From Adiantum capillus-veneris (taxonomy: Eukaryota > Streptophyta > Polypodiopsida > Polypodiales > Pteridaceae), in NCBI GenBank assembly GCA_014529385.2, contig CM043964.1:136193420-136257419 (forward strand): a stretch of 64,000 bases of DNA, in the 5' to 3' direction. Below the pieces are notes generated by a model that searched no databases, had not been told where the DNA came from, and saw only the letters and a list, made by a program, of their open reading frames with translations. Shown in pieces: positions 52,432-63,757 of this stretch. A program made the position numbers and the translations under genes. Positions within the stretch are counted from its first letter, which is position 1, and the number at the start of each line of letters is the position of its first letter.

Positions 52432-55400
52432 GACGGTGTCGTCCCTTGACGTAGCTTCATGGACTGAAGTAGTCTTTGGGTTGACGACTGGCGAGGTGGT
52501 CTTTTAGCACATATAGGGCCTTTTCATATTTGATTTGTCTTTCTTTGTTAGGGACTTGCAAAAACTGCATGGTGACTCTGTTTTAAATTCAATGGCTGAA
52601 TCGCCAACAAACCTTGATGTAAGGTTTCTGATCACTGGTCCAAATATCTTTGTTCACCATGTGAAGAAACCTGTATAGAATGCCTCTTTGAATGCCAACA
52701 TATTGCTAGATGGCAGAAACGTACATCTGGCGTAGAAGCCGTAGAGGACTTCTTCTAAAGGTTGTCCACTTAAATCATTGCATAGACCTTTGTTGCCTTC
52801 AAGGAAAGACATCCATGGTGCTCTTGCTTGCTCAGGCTCGTGAAAGTTTGAATGCAGGTGAGCAGCATTCTACAGATCTTACAAAGCATTGCACATGAGA
52901 GGTCAGGGAGGCTCTTGAAGAAGGTCATGGCGCCCGTTAGGGTTTTCACCATGTATTCTTTCGTTGTTGGTCCCTGCTATGGAGCTGGTAGTCGTGGGTA
53001 ATTTAGCCATGTTGGACTCTTCTTCTTTAGTGCATAGTGTGCCTGCCATGTCCTTATCCTTGGTACATGACAGATTGTAGGATCCTTTTGTAGGACTGCA
53101 GGTGCTCTTGTGAATAGAATTAGGTATCTGGAGTTCTTGTTCAATGAGTTTTTTCTCCATTTTGGGTGGATATCATCTGAGCCTTCTGCCTGCATATCCT
53201 TGTAAAGTCTTTCCTTAACCTAGAGTAGCTCTACCTTTATCAATGGATAGGGTAGTGATTGTTGTTGCCATTGAGCATTGATTTGGTTGGGAGTGAGTTG
53301 AGTTACATTTACTGAGTGGAGAACTCTCAACTCCCAATTTATTACTGCTTTACATTCAACATCTGCTTCTTGGGCAATTTGCTCTTTCAGTGCATCTTTC
53401 TCAGCTTTAGAAAGCTGGACCATTGGCACTTGATCGGCTTTAGTGATTGGTACTTGAAAATATGACTCTGCTGCTAGCCCTTCTGACGACTGTGTTTCCA
53501 TATCAGCAAAAGAAATTGATGGTATGTCAATGGTTGGTTGTTCAGTGGTTCCTGCTTCATCTTGAGTTTTTGTTTGTCCCTCTCATAGCAGCTGATTGAC
53601 TCTCTTCAATTCTTCTATTTCCTTGAGCAATTGCCTTTTCTTTAAACCCACATCAATGCAAGGTCTTGTCTTTGCGTTTGTTCCAGCTTCAGCTCAAGTT
53701 CAAGGTCTTTGTTCCTCTTTTCTAAAGTCTTGTAGACTTCATATGCTCCCTTGATTGAGGCTACAACAGGGTTTTCTCTTATTTATCTTAGAAATGCCGC
53801 TTGATCACTGATCTGTTGCTCGGAGTATTGCAAAGAGGCATTAGCTACATCTAGCTGCACTTGGATCTTTGTATTGATAGAGTAGTGGTTAAAATTTTAT
53901 TGGTTACTTGTGTCAATTGTTGATCTTTACTTTTGCATGCATTGGATAACTTTGTCAGGAGCTCTCCCAACTCTTCCATCTCTTTTTGTTGTTTCTCCTT
54001 TGCAATATGGTGTCTTGCTGCTTCATTTTTCAGCTCTATAGTCTATCCTTGAAGATCTTCAATGACGTTCATTATGTCTTCTAGATCTCCTTATAGAGCA
54101 TCAATCACTTGCTCTAGCTCTTTAGCCTTGGCACTGCATCTAAAAGCTGTTGTTCTCATCTTGTCTGTCATTAGCTGCATTTGCTTTGCGTACTCATTTA
54201 CATGCATGATGACTTCATCATTGGTTTCCCAGTCTTCAGGTTCTACCTGGGGTTGTTTAGAAATTTGGACCGTGTCAGTTTGTGGCTCTTTTGTTGGTAC
54301 AGTGGCTTCTGCTTGTGGCCATGGAGGTGGTTCTACTTCTTCTCCTTGAGTCTTTGTGGATGCCTCAACTGCACGTGCTTCTTGACGATTTGTGGATGCC
54401 TCGGTTGCTTTTGCTTCTTGAGCTGTTGTAGAGGAAGGTTCTGCTGCAGTTGTTTTGCCTTCCTTGGGTTGTTCAAAATCTGCTTCTTCCTACTGTTCAG
54501 GCTCTTTTTCCTTTGCTGTGTTGTCTTCCTTAGATTTATCCGCTGGTGAAGACCTTGGACTCGGCATGGGCTGATCTTCTTGTTTCGTAGTTGGTGAAGA
54601 GGGTCTTGGAGACATCTCCTCGTGGTCATGATGTGACTCACTTTGTTTAGCATCTTCCTCATGTCTTTGTTGCTCAGTCGCTTCTTTCTCGTTGCTTTTC
54701 TTTGAGCTTCAAGAGCTTCCTTCAGCTTTAAAGCTCAGCTTCCGCATACATCCGCTCGAGAAAATCTTTGGATCCTCTGGACCCTTCTTTGTAGGGTTCT
54801 TGGTTCTTGGTCCCTTTAATTCTCTTGGACTCCATCTTTCGGGGTCTTCACCTGCAACTTGGTGGCTCCTTTTGTATGTTTGCTTTTTTCTTTCAAACCT
54901 AGCCTTCTTTTGTTGTGGTTCCTCTTGGTGAGCTGCTACTGCTTTCTTTTTCATTGCTTCAATCCTTACCCTTCTTTCTTCGTTGTCAGAGATTTTACTG
55001 CTATGGGCTTCATGGGAACTTTCTGCAAATTCCTCACCTGATTTGTATACTTTCTTTGTTGATCAAGTGGTCCTTGGAGAAGGTTGAGCTGAAATGATCT
55101 AGGTGTTCTGATATCAGGCTGGCAGTAAATTGTTGGCCATTCCAATAGTATATGTGCTATTCTTGTTAGCACTTTTGGAGCGCCCAAATATGTGATCTTT
55201 CCCTCTCTTTTTTTGCCCTTCAATGTTGTAAGCATGTACTACGTGTGATCTATTGCTTGCCTAGTTGTCAACTTCAATACTTTAGTGAAAGTAGTCGCAA
55301 CCGCATGGTTTGGAGTTGTGTACCGTGGCGATCTCTTTGAGAGGAAGTGGAAATGTTGATAGTAGAGGCAAGCTAGTTCCTCCACTTGCCTTTGGATGAG

Positions 55401-55504
55401 ATCAAAAAACATGGCAGTAGCAGTATCTTTGTGTACCTCTTGTTGTAAGGTCTCCAACCCACCAATACCAAGATCGGGATGGGATCCTTGAAAGGTCTCT
55501 AGGT
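52432..55504 (-). pseudogene. Coiled-coil, low-complexity protein beside the polypurine tract (decayed)
   Basis: Mostly one frame, with stops and a few shifts. From the N-terminal side it has a region with ETLQQEVHKDTATAMFFDLI and YYQHFHFLSKRSPRYTT (55239-55504). Next is a basic stretch (54709-54954), then a proline/glutamate/lysine-rich stretch (54250-54660). Long charged helices typical of coiled coils follow (53200-54200), with KEKQQKEMEELGELLTK and EVYKTLEKRNKDLELELK. The tail reads QVPNKERQIKYEKALYVLKD (about 52510-52570). I do not recognise the family. Its end runs straight into a polypurine tract and LTR, so it occupies the post-polymerase position of a retroelement. Stops at 55239, 54966, 54709 and others show decay. 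Confidence 0.5.
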
Positions 55505-56553
55505 CTGATAAAAATCAGAGTCTCTAAACAAGAAAAATCCAAGGAATAGACCTTTACCATTGACAATGGCTTGGGTCTATAGCCTTAGAATAAGACCTAT
55601 TCCTGTCTCGCAGCAGAAACGGGATAACCTTTTAAAAGTCCAAAAAACTATTTCGGCCCTATAACTGCCACAACTGGGCTAAGGTATCCTCAACCAACGC
55701 TTTTTTTCCCCTAACAGATGTGAGGGCACAGCCGCTGGTGGACTCCTCTTCCAAGTGAAGAAGCTTTCTAAACTTTTTAGTGCGCAGGGATGGATAGTTA
55801 CCTAACCAATCAGGTCCACCCGTCCTTGATTGACAACCTTAGTCAATCCCCACTTACCACCCCGCACTCACATATGATTCTTTTGTTATTTAATTACTAC
55901 CACGTTCTTATCACAATTAAAATAATGATTCCTTTTATCCTTCATAACAAGATTTCATTAAAACAGCCCTTGAAAACGGTATTGAAAACATCCTTTTAGC
56001 AAACAGACAGATTTAAACTTAAGACAGGGTACTGTCAATCAAAACATTGTCCATAATAACCATGACCAATACTCTTCTTGTCTCAACACCACCTAAGGGT
56101 GAAAAAAACGGCACCCATTCCTTATTCATAATCCGGAGTGGATAAACCCCCACCCAAGGTTCCAGGTGCCCATACACCAAACCAGTTGCCCATACAATCG
56201 GGCGGCTCCCCTAGGATAAAAACAGTATCCGGACATGACACGAAGTAGAAACTCATCATTCATGGGGGTAACCGACTTATCCGTGGCTGAAAAGCCATCA
56301 TTATCATCAAAATATACCAAGGATTCGGAGGTGTCTTGAGACAAGCTATCTTAAGGATGATCAACCATATCTTTCCTAATTCAACCAATTTTAACCCAAA
56401 CAATTCTTTCCTACATTTAAACAATGCACGTTGAAAGTTACCCTCCTTTTTTGGTCAATTATTCATTTTCTTATTCTTACTCACTCCTTACATATGCAAT
56501 GCTAACTTAAAAATGAACTTTAAAAGATTTAATTGAACAAAATAGAAATCCAC
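55505..56553. other. No gene seen; possible intron or insertion
   Basis: Separates two minus-strand coding pieces. AG at its coding-strand end (TTTTTATCAG at about 55505-55515) could be a splice acceptor. No repeat or coding frame is convincing. Confidence 0.35.
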
Positions 56554-56715
56554 CTGGGACTGCTCGGCCATCTGCTGCTCCGTTGGAGCCTGTAGACTTT
56601 CCTCCGTCGGCCTATGGCTAGGCTCAGCCTCATGGTCATTAGTGCCTTTATTTCTTTTGTTGTTAATATCCTCTTCCTTGGTAAGAGGATTTCCTCTGAT
56701 TCTCTTTGGAGCCAT
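56554..56715 (-). CDS. Possible short first exon (MAPKRIRGN)
   Basis: An ATG at 56715 opens a basic, lysine-rich 54-residue stretch (MAPKRIRGNPLTKEED) that ends at CAG|GTGGAT, a plausible donor. A TATA box lies upstream at 59185-59192, with the tandem repeat between them. Linking it to the coiled-coil piece by splicing did not give a matching phase with the donor and acceptor I tried, so the gene model is open. No domain is recognised. Confidence 0.25.
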
Positions 56716-57359
56716 TTCGGTAGCCTTATAAAAAGACTTAATCAATTAGAGGTTTAATTGAATAATTTCTTTTCTTCCTTTTTACCCAAAAATAAGGATT
56801 TTTGGAGTAAGTAAGTATCCTAATAGTTAATCGGATGAGATATTCCTCTAGTAACTTCCTTGTACTATAAGTAATTTCCCATAATTACCATTTAATTTGG
56901 GAAGCCCTTTAACTAGGTTTATCCTTAATCTATATTCAATTTTGGCCTTGGTAAATTATAAATTTCTATCGGCCAATGGATTACTCACCCTAAATTGCAA
57001 TTGAATATGTTCTATCTTTAGGAATTTTCATAAATTTGATTTATAACCTTTCCCTCCTATACTTATAGTCTATTTTGGTAAAAATTTTCTGATAGTAATT
57101 TGTTATACTAACCATTGATGGTGAGGTAATTTTCACAACCTTCAATAGTGTTTTTAACCTCAGGTATTTATTTGGTAATTAGATAAATTCATTTACTAAT
57201 TTTCTTTCTCTATTTTATACGCAAAATCGATTACTTTGAATGAAGATAAGTGTTTAAACTATTTATTTGAGGTTGGGATATTTATCATGTATTTTTCAAG
57301 GCGTGTTCTAGCTCTGATAATTATATCAAAGGATTTTCGATTAATTTACTATTTTCCCC
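56716..57359. other. No gene seen
   Basis: AT-rich sequence leading into the tandem array. The last 100 bases may be diverged repeat units. Confidence 0.4.
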
Positions 57360-58760
57360 CTTTTATTTTCTCCTAAAAATAATGTAATTTTATTGAGATA
57401 ATTAGGTAAACTAATTATCTGAGGGTAACATAATTATCACGTGTTTCCTAAGGTGTGATTAACCTCTAATAAATAACTCAAAGTATTTTGAATCAATTTG
57501 CTAATTTCTCCCTTTTAATTTGCCATAAAAATAGAGTAATTTTGTTAAAGTAATTAGGTAAATTAATTATCTGAGCTTGAAATAATTATCACAAGTTTCT
57601 TAACATGTAATTAACCTCTAATAAATAACCCAAAGCATTTTAAATCAATTTTCTATTTCCCTCTTTTTATTTTTCATAAAAACAGAGTAATTCTGCTAAA
57701 GTAATTAGGTAAATTAATTATCTGAGCTCGACATAATTATCATAGGTTTCCTAACATGTAATTTACCTTTGATGAATAACTCAAAGAATTTTCAATCAAT
57801 TTGATAATTTCCCCCTTTTAATTTGTCATAAAACCAAATTAATTCTGCTAAATTAATTAAGTAAATTAATTATCTGAGCTTGACATAATTATCACAAGTT
57901 TCCTAACATGTAATTAACCTCTGATAAATAACTCAAAGCATTTTGATAATTTTCCCCTTTTAATTTGTCATAAAAATAGTGTAATTCTGCTAAAGTAATT
58001 AGGTAAATTAATTATCTAAACTTGACATAATTATCACGGATTTCCTAACATGCAATCAACCTTTGATAAATAACTAAAATCATTTTGAATCAATTTGCTA
58101 TTTTTTTCCTTTTAATTTGTCCTAAAACAGAGTAATTCTGCTAAAGTAATTAAGTAAATTAATTATCTAATTTTGACATAATTATCACAGGTTTTGTAAC
58201 ATGTAATTAACCTCTAATAAATAACTCAAAGAATTTTGAATTAATTTGATAATTTCCCCCTTTTAATTTGTCATAAAAACATAGTAATTCTGTTAAAGTA
58301 ATTAGGTAAATTAATTATTTGAGCTTGACATAATTATCATATTTTTCTAACATGTATTTAACCTCTAATAAATAACTCAAAGCATTTTGAAACAATTTTC
58401 TAATTTTTCCCTTTTAATTTGTTATCAAAACAAAGTAATTCTGCTAAAGTAATTAGATAAATTAATTATCTAAGCTTGACATAATTATCACAAGTTCTCT
58501 AATATGTAACTTATCTCTGATAAATAACTCAAATCATTTTGAATTAATTTGCTAATTTTACTCTTTTAATTTGTCCTAAAACAGAGTAATTCTACTAAAG
58601 TAATTAGGTAAATTAATTATCTGAGCTTGACATAATTATCACGGATTTCCTAACATGTAATTAACCTTTAATAAATAAATCAAATTATTTTGAATCAATT
58701 TGATTATTTTTTCCTTTAATTTTCTCTAGAAACAGTGTAATTCTGCTAATTTAATTATGA
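57360..58760. repeat. AT-rich tandem repeat, about 151-base unit, about nine copies
   Basis: The phrase ATAATTATCA recurs at about 57430, 57582, 57733, 57884, 58027, 58177, 58330, 58482 and 58632, at spacings of 143-153 bases. Each unit also carries AGTAATTCTGCTAAAGTAATTAG, AACATGTAATTAACCTCTAATAAAT and CCCCCTTTTAATTTGTCATAAAA-like parts (quoted loosely). Copies differ at many positions, so the array is not brand new. Confidence 0.9.
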
Positions 58761-59184
58761 AAATTACTCAAAAAATTATAAGATAATTTTTCTAGGTTAA
58801 TGATTGTCTAATGCAGCTTTGATAATTACCTCAACTTAAACTAAACTTAATTAATATATTTTCCATTAATTTATGGTTAATTTGGATAATTTCAATCCTA
58901 ATATGATAGGATAATTAATTAGCTTAATATTCCCAAGCTTAATTACAACAATCATTAGAGTATATTTAATTAAGAGAGAATTTATGAGTATACATAGGGC
59001 TAATATTTCAGTTATTAAGAAAATAAATTAATCTAGCTTTGCTAATTAAGAAGGATTAGGCTAATTACCGTTTAAATTTTTCAACTAGAGCTTAATCTCT
59101 AGTGATTTCTGTGTAGCGGTCTCTCGAGATGAGAGAGAGTGTGTCGATGCTCCGAGTCTGTGTAAAATTGTGAAGCAAGGGTCA
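58761..59184. other. No gene seen; AT-rich
   Basis: AT-rich sequence downstream (on the minus strand) of the TATA box. It could be leader or intron. Confidence 0.35.
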
Positions 59185-59192
59185 TATTTATA
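59185..59192 (-). promoter_or_regulatory. Candidate TATA box, minus strand
   Basis: The minus strand reads CCTATAAATATGACC, followed about 30 bases on by a CT-rich, transcript-start-like stretch (ACACTCTCTCTCATC). It does not resemble the LTR at 52190-52417. It may serve the 56715 ATG or belong to an unrecognised LTR. Confidence 0.4.
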
Positions 59193-59637
59193 GGTTTCTA
59201 GGCACTCACAGGCTGGAAAATGGCAGTAACTTGCATCCCAAGCAACCCTACAGGTCAAAATCCGCCCCCTGTTGCTAAATCTAGTCTGGGAGAGTTCATC
59301 ATTACCCCACACAGCCCTCCTTAGCTTCGAGAATCGATTTTTACTATTTTCACTGATTTTTAATGATGAAAATTAGAAATATCAGTAATTTCTAGAACCT
59401 TAGGATAAGAAAGTCTTTATTAATAATAATTACTGAAACCATCCAATTTTTCTTAACTAATTGAATTCCTAGTGTAATCTTTCAGGGCCAATAACTTTTT
59501 TAGATTTTATCGGAATTCTGTTCTAAAAATTTCTAGCCCAGGGTTTGCTGTGCTTAAGATTCCAAAAATACCAATATTTGCCACGGTCAGACAATTCTAT
59601 ATTGCTTTTTCAATAATCATATCAATCGAATTAAGCT
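59193..59637. other. No gene seen
   Basis: Upstream of the candidate TATA box. I see no coding frame. Confidence 0.4.
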
Positions 59638-60153
59638 TTATACAATCTTTAAGGTTTCAGAAACTGGAAACCTTACACTTGTCTTTCTATCTCTTGCCCG
59701 CATAGTCATACCTTCTGTTGGCAGCTTCAGTGCCTCGGCCACTACTTCTTTAGTGATCACCACTTCAACCTTTTCCCCTTGTTGATCCATGATTTGGACC
59801 AAATCATCTTCCTTGATTGAGGATAGCAATTCATATGCTTTTAGGAAGTCCACTCCGCATGGTTCCTGGTCATACAAATCTCGAAGCCCCAATCTTTTAT
59901 TGGCTTCCTTGGTGTCTGACTTTGCCGCTATATCATAAACCTCCTTAGGTAGCATTTGCAATTCTACCTGGTGTCCTTCTTCGCTCTTGAATCTGCCAGT
60001 CAAAATCATTGTGTTGTTTTCTTCGAGCTGTTTTTTAGACAAGTAGGTTGCCTTTGTTGTCTTCACTGAGCGTGGATCTAACTGGTATGGTGGCAACTCC
60101 TGCAGCTTATCTTTTTGGGACACCCTTTTCTTTGCCTTCTTAGCCGCTTGCAT
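59638..60153 (-). CDS. Unidentified basic/charged ORF, possibly an exon (171 residues)
   Basis: An uninterrupted frame begins AMQAAKKAKKRVSQKD just after CTTACCAG (a possible splice acceptor at about 60158). It includes YQLDPRSVKTTKATYLSKKQL, MILTGRFKSEEGHQVELQML, YDQEPCGVDFLKAYELL and VVITKEVVAEALKLPTEG. The last codons before the stop lie near GTGTAAGG and GTTTCC, possible donors. The sequence looks like real protein and may be the upstream part of the coiled-coil protein at 52432-55504, but the two are 4 kb apart, with a repeat array and a promoter-like site between them. Function is unknown. Confidence 0.4.
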   Translation of the reverse strand: MQAAKKAKKRVSQKDKLQELPPYQLDPRSVKTTKATYLSKKQLEENNTMILTGRFKSEEGHQVELQMLPKEVYDIAAKSDTKEANKRLGLRDLYDQEPCGVDFLKAYELLSSIKEDDLVQIMDQQGEKVEVVITKEVVAEALKLPTEGMTMRARDRKTSVRFPVSETLKIV

Positions 60154-62371
60154 TGCTCCTGGTAAGTGAATACAGTGTCAAAGTTAGGAAATTTTGCAAG
60201 TTCCACTCTAAAATGCCATGAGTCTGAATTGCTGGCAAATGATGTCCATTTTGCTTTAAATCAATTTTGAAGCATGCATATATGCATAAAAACATGTAGA
60301 GATAGGACTCATATAGTTCAGGCAAAAATTGCAACAAAAGTAAATAATCGTGATTATTTACAGCTGGGGATTTTTTTCAACTTTTTGAATGTTTGACATC
60401 ATAGGCTTGAAACATATGGCATTTAGGTACTCTGAGTGAAGTGTGGACTCATTTGAGTACACTGAGTGGAAATGGTGCCCAATTTAGGCTTTTAGACTCT
60501 GAAATAGTAGATATAAAGAGGTTTTGAGTTTTTGAGATCCAAACTTGATTAGTGGGCTTGGGACATCATGTTCTTTGGTCCCATAAGGTCAAAGTTGCAA
60601 ATTGCACCCATGCTCGAAAAAAAGTAAATAATCGTGATTATTAAATTTTCATCAATTTGTACATTTTTTGTTGCAACTTGGTTCTAGCAATATGTAGAGT
60701 CTATGTGTGAGATATGGGGTGATTTGGATCAAAAAACGTGCCAATTAACTCAAAAATTGGATTGAAAAGACTTTGGTGCGTTTTTTGACAAATTCAGAGT
60801 TTTTCTTGATCATTTTGGCTCATAATTAACAAGTGGCATGTAATAGATGTATACAAATGATAGGTGAAGTGAAGAGATCCATTTCAAGCCAAACAAGCAC
60901 AAAAGTAAATAATCGTGATTATTTATAGCAGTCACTTTTTTTGTAAGAATTGACAACTTGATCACCTAAACATCTTTAATACATCTAAAACAAGTCCTAA
61001 AATGAATTTGGTAAAGTTCGATCATTTCGGCATCATTTCGTGCTCTTGTCGACTCTATAAATTCCCAATTTTTGTGATTACTTGTCATGTAGAGTTGGTT
61101 AGTCACTTTTGAAGCTATGGACTTGTTCGCTACATAGTCCTGATGCTACTCATCCAGTTTTGGCCCATTCGAAGTCAGTTTGACTTCATATGTCAAATTT
61201 GATGCTTTTTAGCCTTTGAGCTGTTTTCTGCTGTTTGAGAGCCTGCCTTGAATGTTTCCATGAAAGCATCTAGGTACATTGTGTATAGACCCAGTCTATA
61301 AGTTGCCCGTGGAGTCATAATCCAATTTTGATATATGGCAAAAATCTAGATTATTTACTTGGGACCCCCACGACCCCTGCCAAATGGTCATCTGGTGATA
61401 TGAAAGTGTTCTATTATATAGGGGCATGCTGCAATTCAAGTCTCGTCCAATATGATTGAGCTGACAAGCCGCTATGGTCAATTTTGTGTCGTAGGACTTC
61501 GTGCATAGCTGGGTTTCTAGGGTTTTTTCTTGAGCCTAGACTTGTTATCCGGCCATATAGAAGTTGTTCACTATAAGTTCAGAACTTATCCCTCATGTCT
61601 CATGTGAGATGGCACTGTAAATGGACGACTGTAGACTCCGTTAATCCGCGCAAAGAAGGCAGAAAGCTCTCTCCTCCAAGAGTGACTAGTGGAAATGAGG
61701 TGATTTTGGGCTACCTTTGATATCTATACTCGGACTTTCCAAACTATTTTTCCTTAAATTCCCCTGATAATCCTACTATGCCGTGAAATCTATGTTAGAC
61801 TCAAAAATTTATTCCATCGGATCCCATTAGCTCATTCTGCAAGAATTTGTGAACGTAGGCCTTAGCGGCCTAATTTAGGCTTCCCACTTCCATCTGCTGA
61901 TTCGATTGAACTTTTTTGTGCATGTCCTTGCCTTGTCCTTTTGATCATCAACGTATCTTCAATTTCTCCCTCTGAGCTCATTTGCCATTTATTATTAATT
62001 TTTGACTTGTTTATTTGAAAAATCAAAGAAAATAATAAAATGCGCTAAAAAAGCAAAGTGAAAAATCAACAATTAAGAAAATCCATTGAGAAACACCATT
62101 TTATTGTTTTTTGATGGCTTTGTCCAATTTTAAGCTCCAATAATAAGAAAAATGATAAAGATAACCAAAAAAGACCATTTTTTATTATTTTTTGATAGTG
62201 TATACAGTATTTACACCCATTGGGGAGACGTTATCAGTTAAATTTCCCTTGTTGATGATTTTATAAGGGTATTATTAGGTAATTTTGTAAAAAATCACAC
62301 GTTAACATCCAACTTTTTCCTCCCTCTTTAAACATTGCCCTTATTACTTAGTTCCCTTCCACCCCTCCTAG
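60154..62371. other. Spacer with three palindromic repeats; no gene seen
   Basis: No coding frame is supported. Three copies of AAAGTAAATAATCGTGATTATT lie at about 60338, 60622 and 60902. The rest is AT-rich and unremarkable. Confidence 0.6.
60338..60925. repeat. Three spaced palindromic modules (TAAATAATC-GT-GATTATTTA)
   Basis: Copies begin at about 60338, 60622 and 60902, with spacing of about 282 bases. The arms TAAATAATC and GATTATTTA are exact reverse complements around GT (the middle copy has one changed end). Sequence between copies is not obviously repeated. Confidence 0.8.
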
Positions 62372-63480
62372 ATGGCATACTCCGGGACAACCGTATGCAT
62401 GGGTTTAGCAATCGTGTCTATGCATAGCCTTGGTTGGCTCTACCATGCTTCGAAGATCAATGCAATTCAAACCATTATGTTGTGCAAGAGTTGGGTCTTG
62501 AGTAACTCAAGGGTTTCTATGGTCGAGGTTTCCTGTTGCTGTTTTCCAAAGATAAATTCTTGTAGCTTGTGTGCTCTTTGCTTTATTGTACCGTTAGGAT
62601 GCTTTGGCATGTTGATTTCCTGGGCTGTTGGTATCAATGATGACAGTTGTTGAGCTTTAACTCGCCACTGGTATCCTGGTTTTTCTTTGTGAATTGTTGT
62701 GGTTGAGTGTTTTGAGACTTAACTCTCCACTGCTTCATCGGTTTTAAAATTTGTGGAGAAGATAAGTGCTCCTCTTTCCTCCAAATCCATCTTGTGTTAG
62801 GTTCCCTGCTCAAAGATACTCTTCTTTGCGTTTTCAACTTTGGAACCTTCTTTGGTACATTAGATTATGTTTTGGGCACCCAAATTTGAAATGGCTTGTC
62901 CTTTAGTTGTGCTTTTGGTACCCAAATATGCTTGACTCCTTGCATGCTACTTGTAGCATTTTCTTGTCTAGAGAATGAAGAAGATTGATTGAATCATGGT
63001 TTCTTCTGATGGTAACTTCTTTTCCATTCCTCTTTGCTTGGTGCAATTGGAACGATGAGTTATCTTAGGTGATAGCTTGAGTTGATTGGTGTCCCAATTT
63101 GGTACTGCCTTATACGTCCGCATCCATGAGATTTCAAGAATCATTGTTTCATTCATGTGTTCCTTTGGTAAGCATACAAACTGATGAGGGCATGAACATC
63201 CATGTACTATCACATTTAAGTTGACTACTCCCAATGCCGGTGTCGGGTTCTTGTTGCATCCTTTGATAGCCAATATTCTTGATGTCAAAGACTAATTCGT
63301 TGCTTTCTTGTGCGTGGAATAACTGACTGCATTTACTCGAGCTCCTGTATCAATCAATGCATGTGTGCTATGATTGGTCAGTTGTATGTTGATGCGAAGG
63401 TCCATTCCATCTAACCATTCATCATTTGTTGACACTGCATCCTTCTGTAATTCCCATATCGTTCATCTAGTCCCAGAGTG
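62372..63480 (-). pseudogene. Retropepsin and WVPK-repeat linker of a retroelement (H/K)
   Basis: The minus strand reads DLRINIQLTNHSTHALIDTG with the catalytic D-T-G-A at about 63340-63351. It continues through LNVIVHGCSCPHQFVCLP and ILEISWMRTYKAVPNWD, a retropepsin pattern. A stop lies shortly after the active-site loop. Downstream (62600-62950) a linker repeats tryptophan motifs: KHIWVPKAQL, FQIWVPKT, RWIWRKEE, WRVKSQ and WRVKAQQL. It then fades near 62400 into KHPNGTIKQRAHKLQEF and TIETLELLKTQLL. A similar WVPK linker follows element A's protease. No reverse transcriptase follows here. Confidence 0.65.
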
Positions 63481-63569
63481 TTGATGGGCATAGGTATTTG
63501 TTTATTTTTGAGAGCAACTTTCCTTTTGAGTACTCAAAGCCAAGCTTTCTCTTGGGCTTCATCAAAGAC

Positions 63570-63757
63570 CTGCTATCGTTTCATCTTTCTTTGCTTTGTT
63601 GAATGCATCTTTTCTAGTAACTCATTGGTTAGTGACACATTGTACTTCTTTAAGCGGCATCCACTAATCCAATTAGCCATTGGTTCACCATCTAGGGTGG
63701 ACAACTTAATTGCTCCACTTGGGGATACATCTTCAATGATAAATGGTCCATTTTCCT
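63570..63757 (-). pseudogene. Integrase C-terminal tail fragment (H/K)
   Basis: The minus strand reads ENGPFIIEDVSPSGAIKLST and then LDGEPMANWISGCRLKKYNV, the GPF...GA..L..DG...N.....LKKY pattern of the integrase C-terminal module in Ty3/gypsy elements. It ends at a stop near 63570. It lies just upstream, on the same strand, of the retropepsin at 63480 and below. No integrase core is visible in the last 240 bases of the window. Confidence 0.6.

Noticed and set aside
57360-58760. CRISPR-like array
   Set aside because: The whole 151-base unit is repeated, with no short repeats and unique spacers. The context is a plant nuclear genome.
59185-59192. 5' LTR of element K
   Set aside because: The surrounding sequence does not resemble the LTR at 52190-52417, and no primer site follows.
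62372-62653. 93-residue plus-strand ORF
   Set aside because: It is antisense to the coherent minus-strand linker reading of the H/K region.
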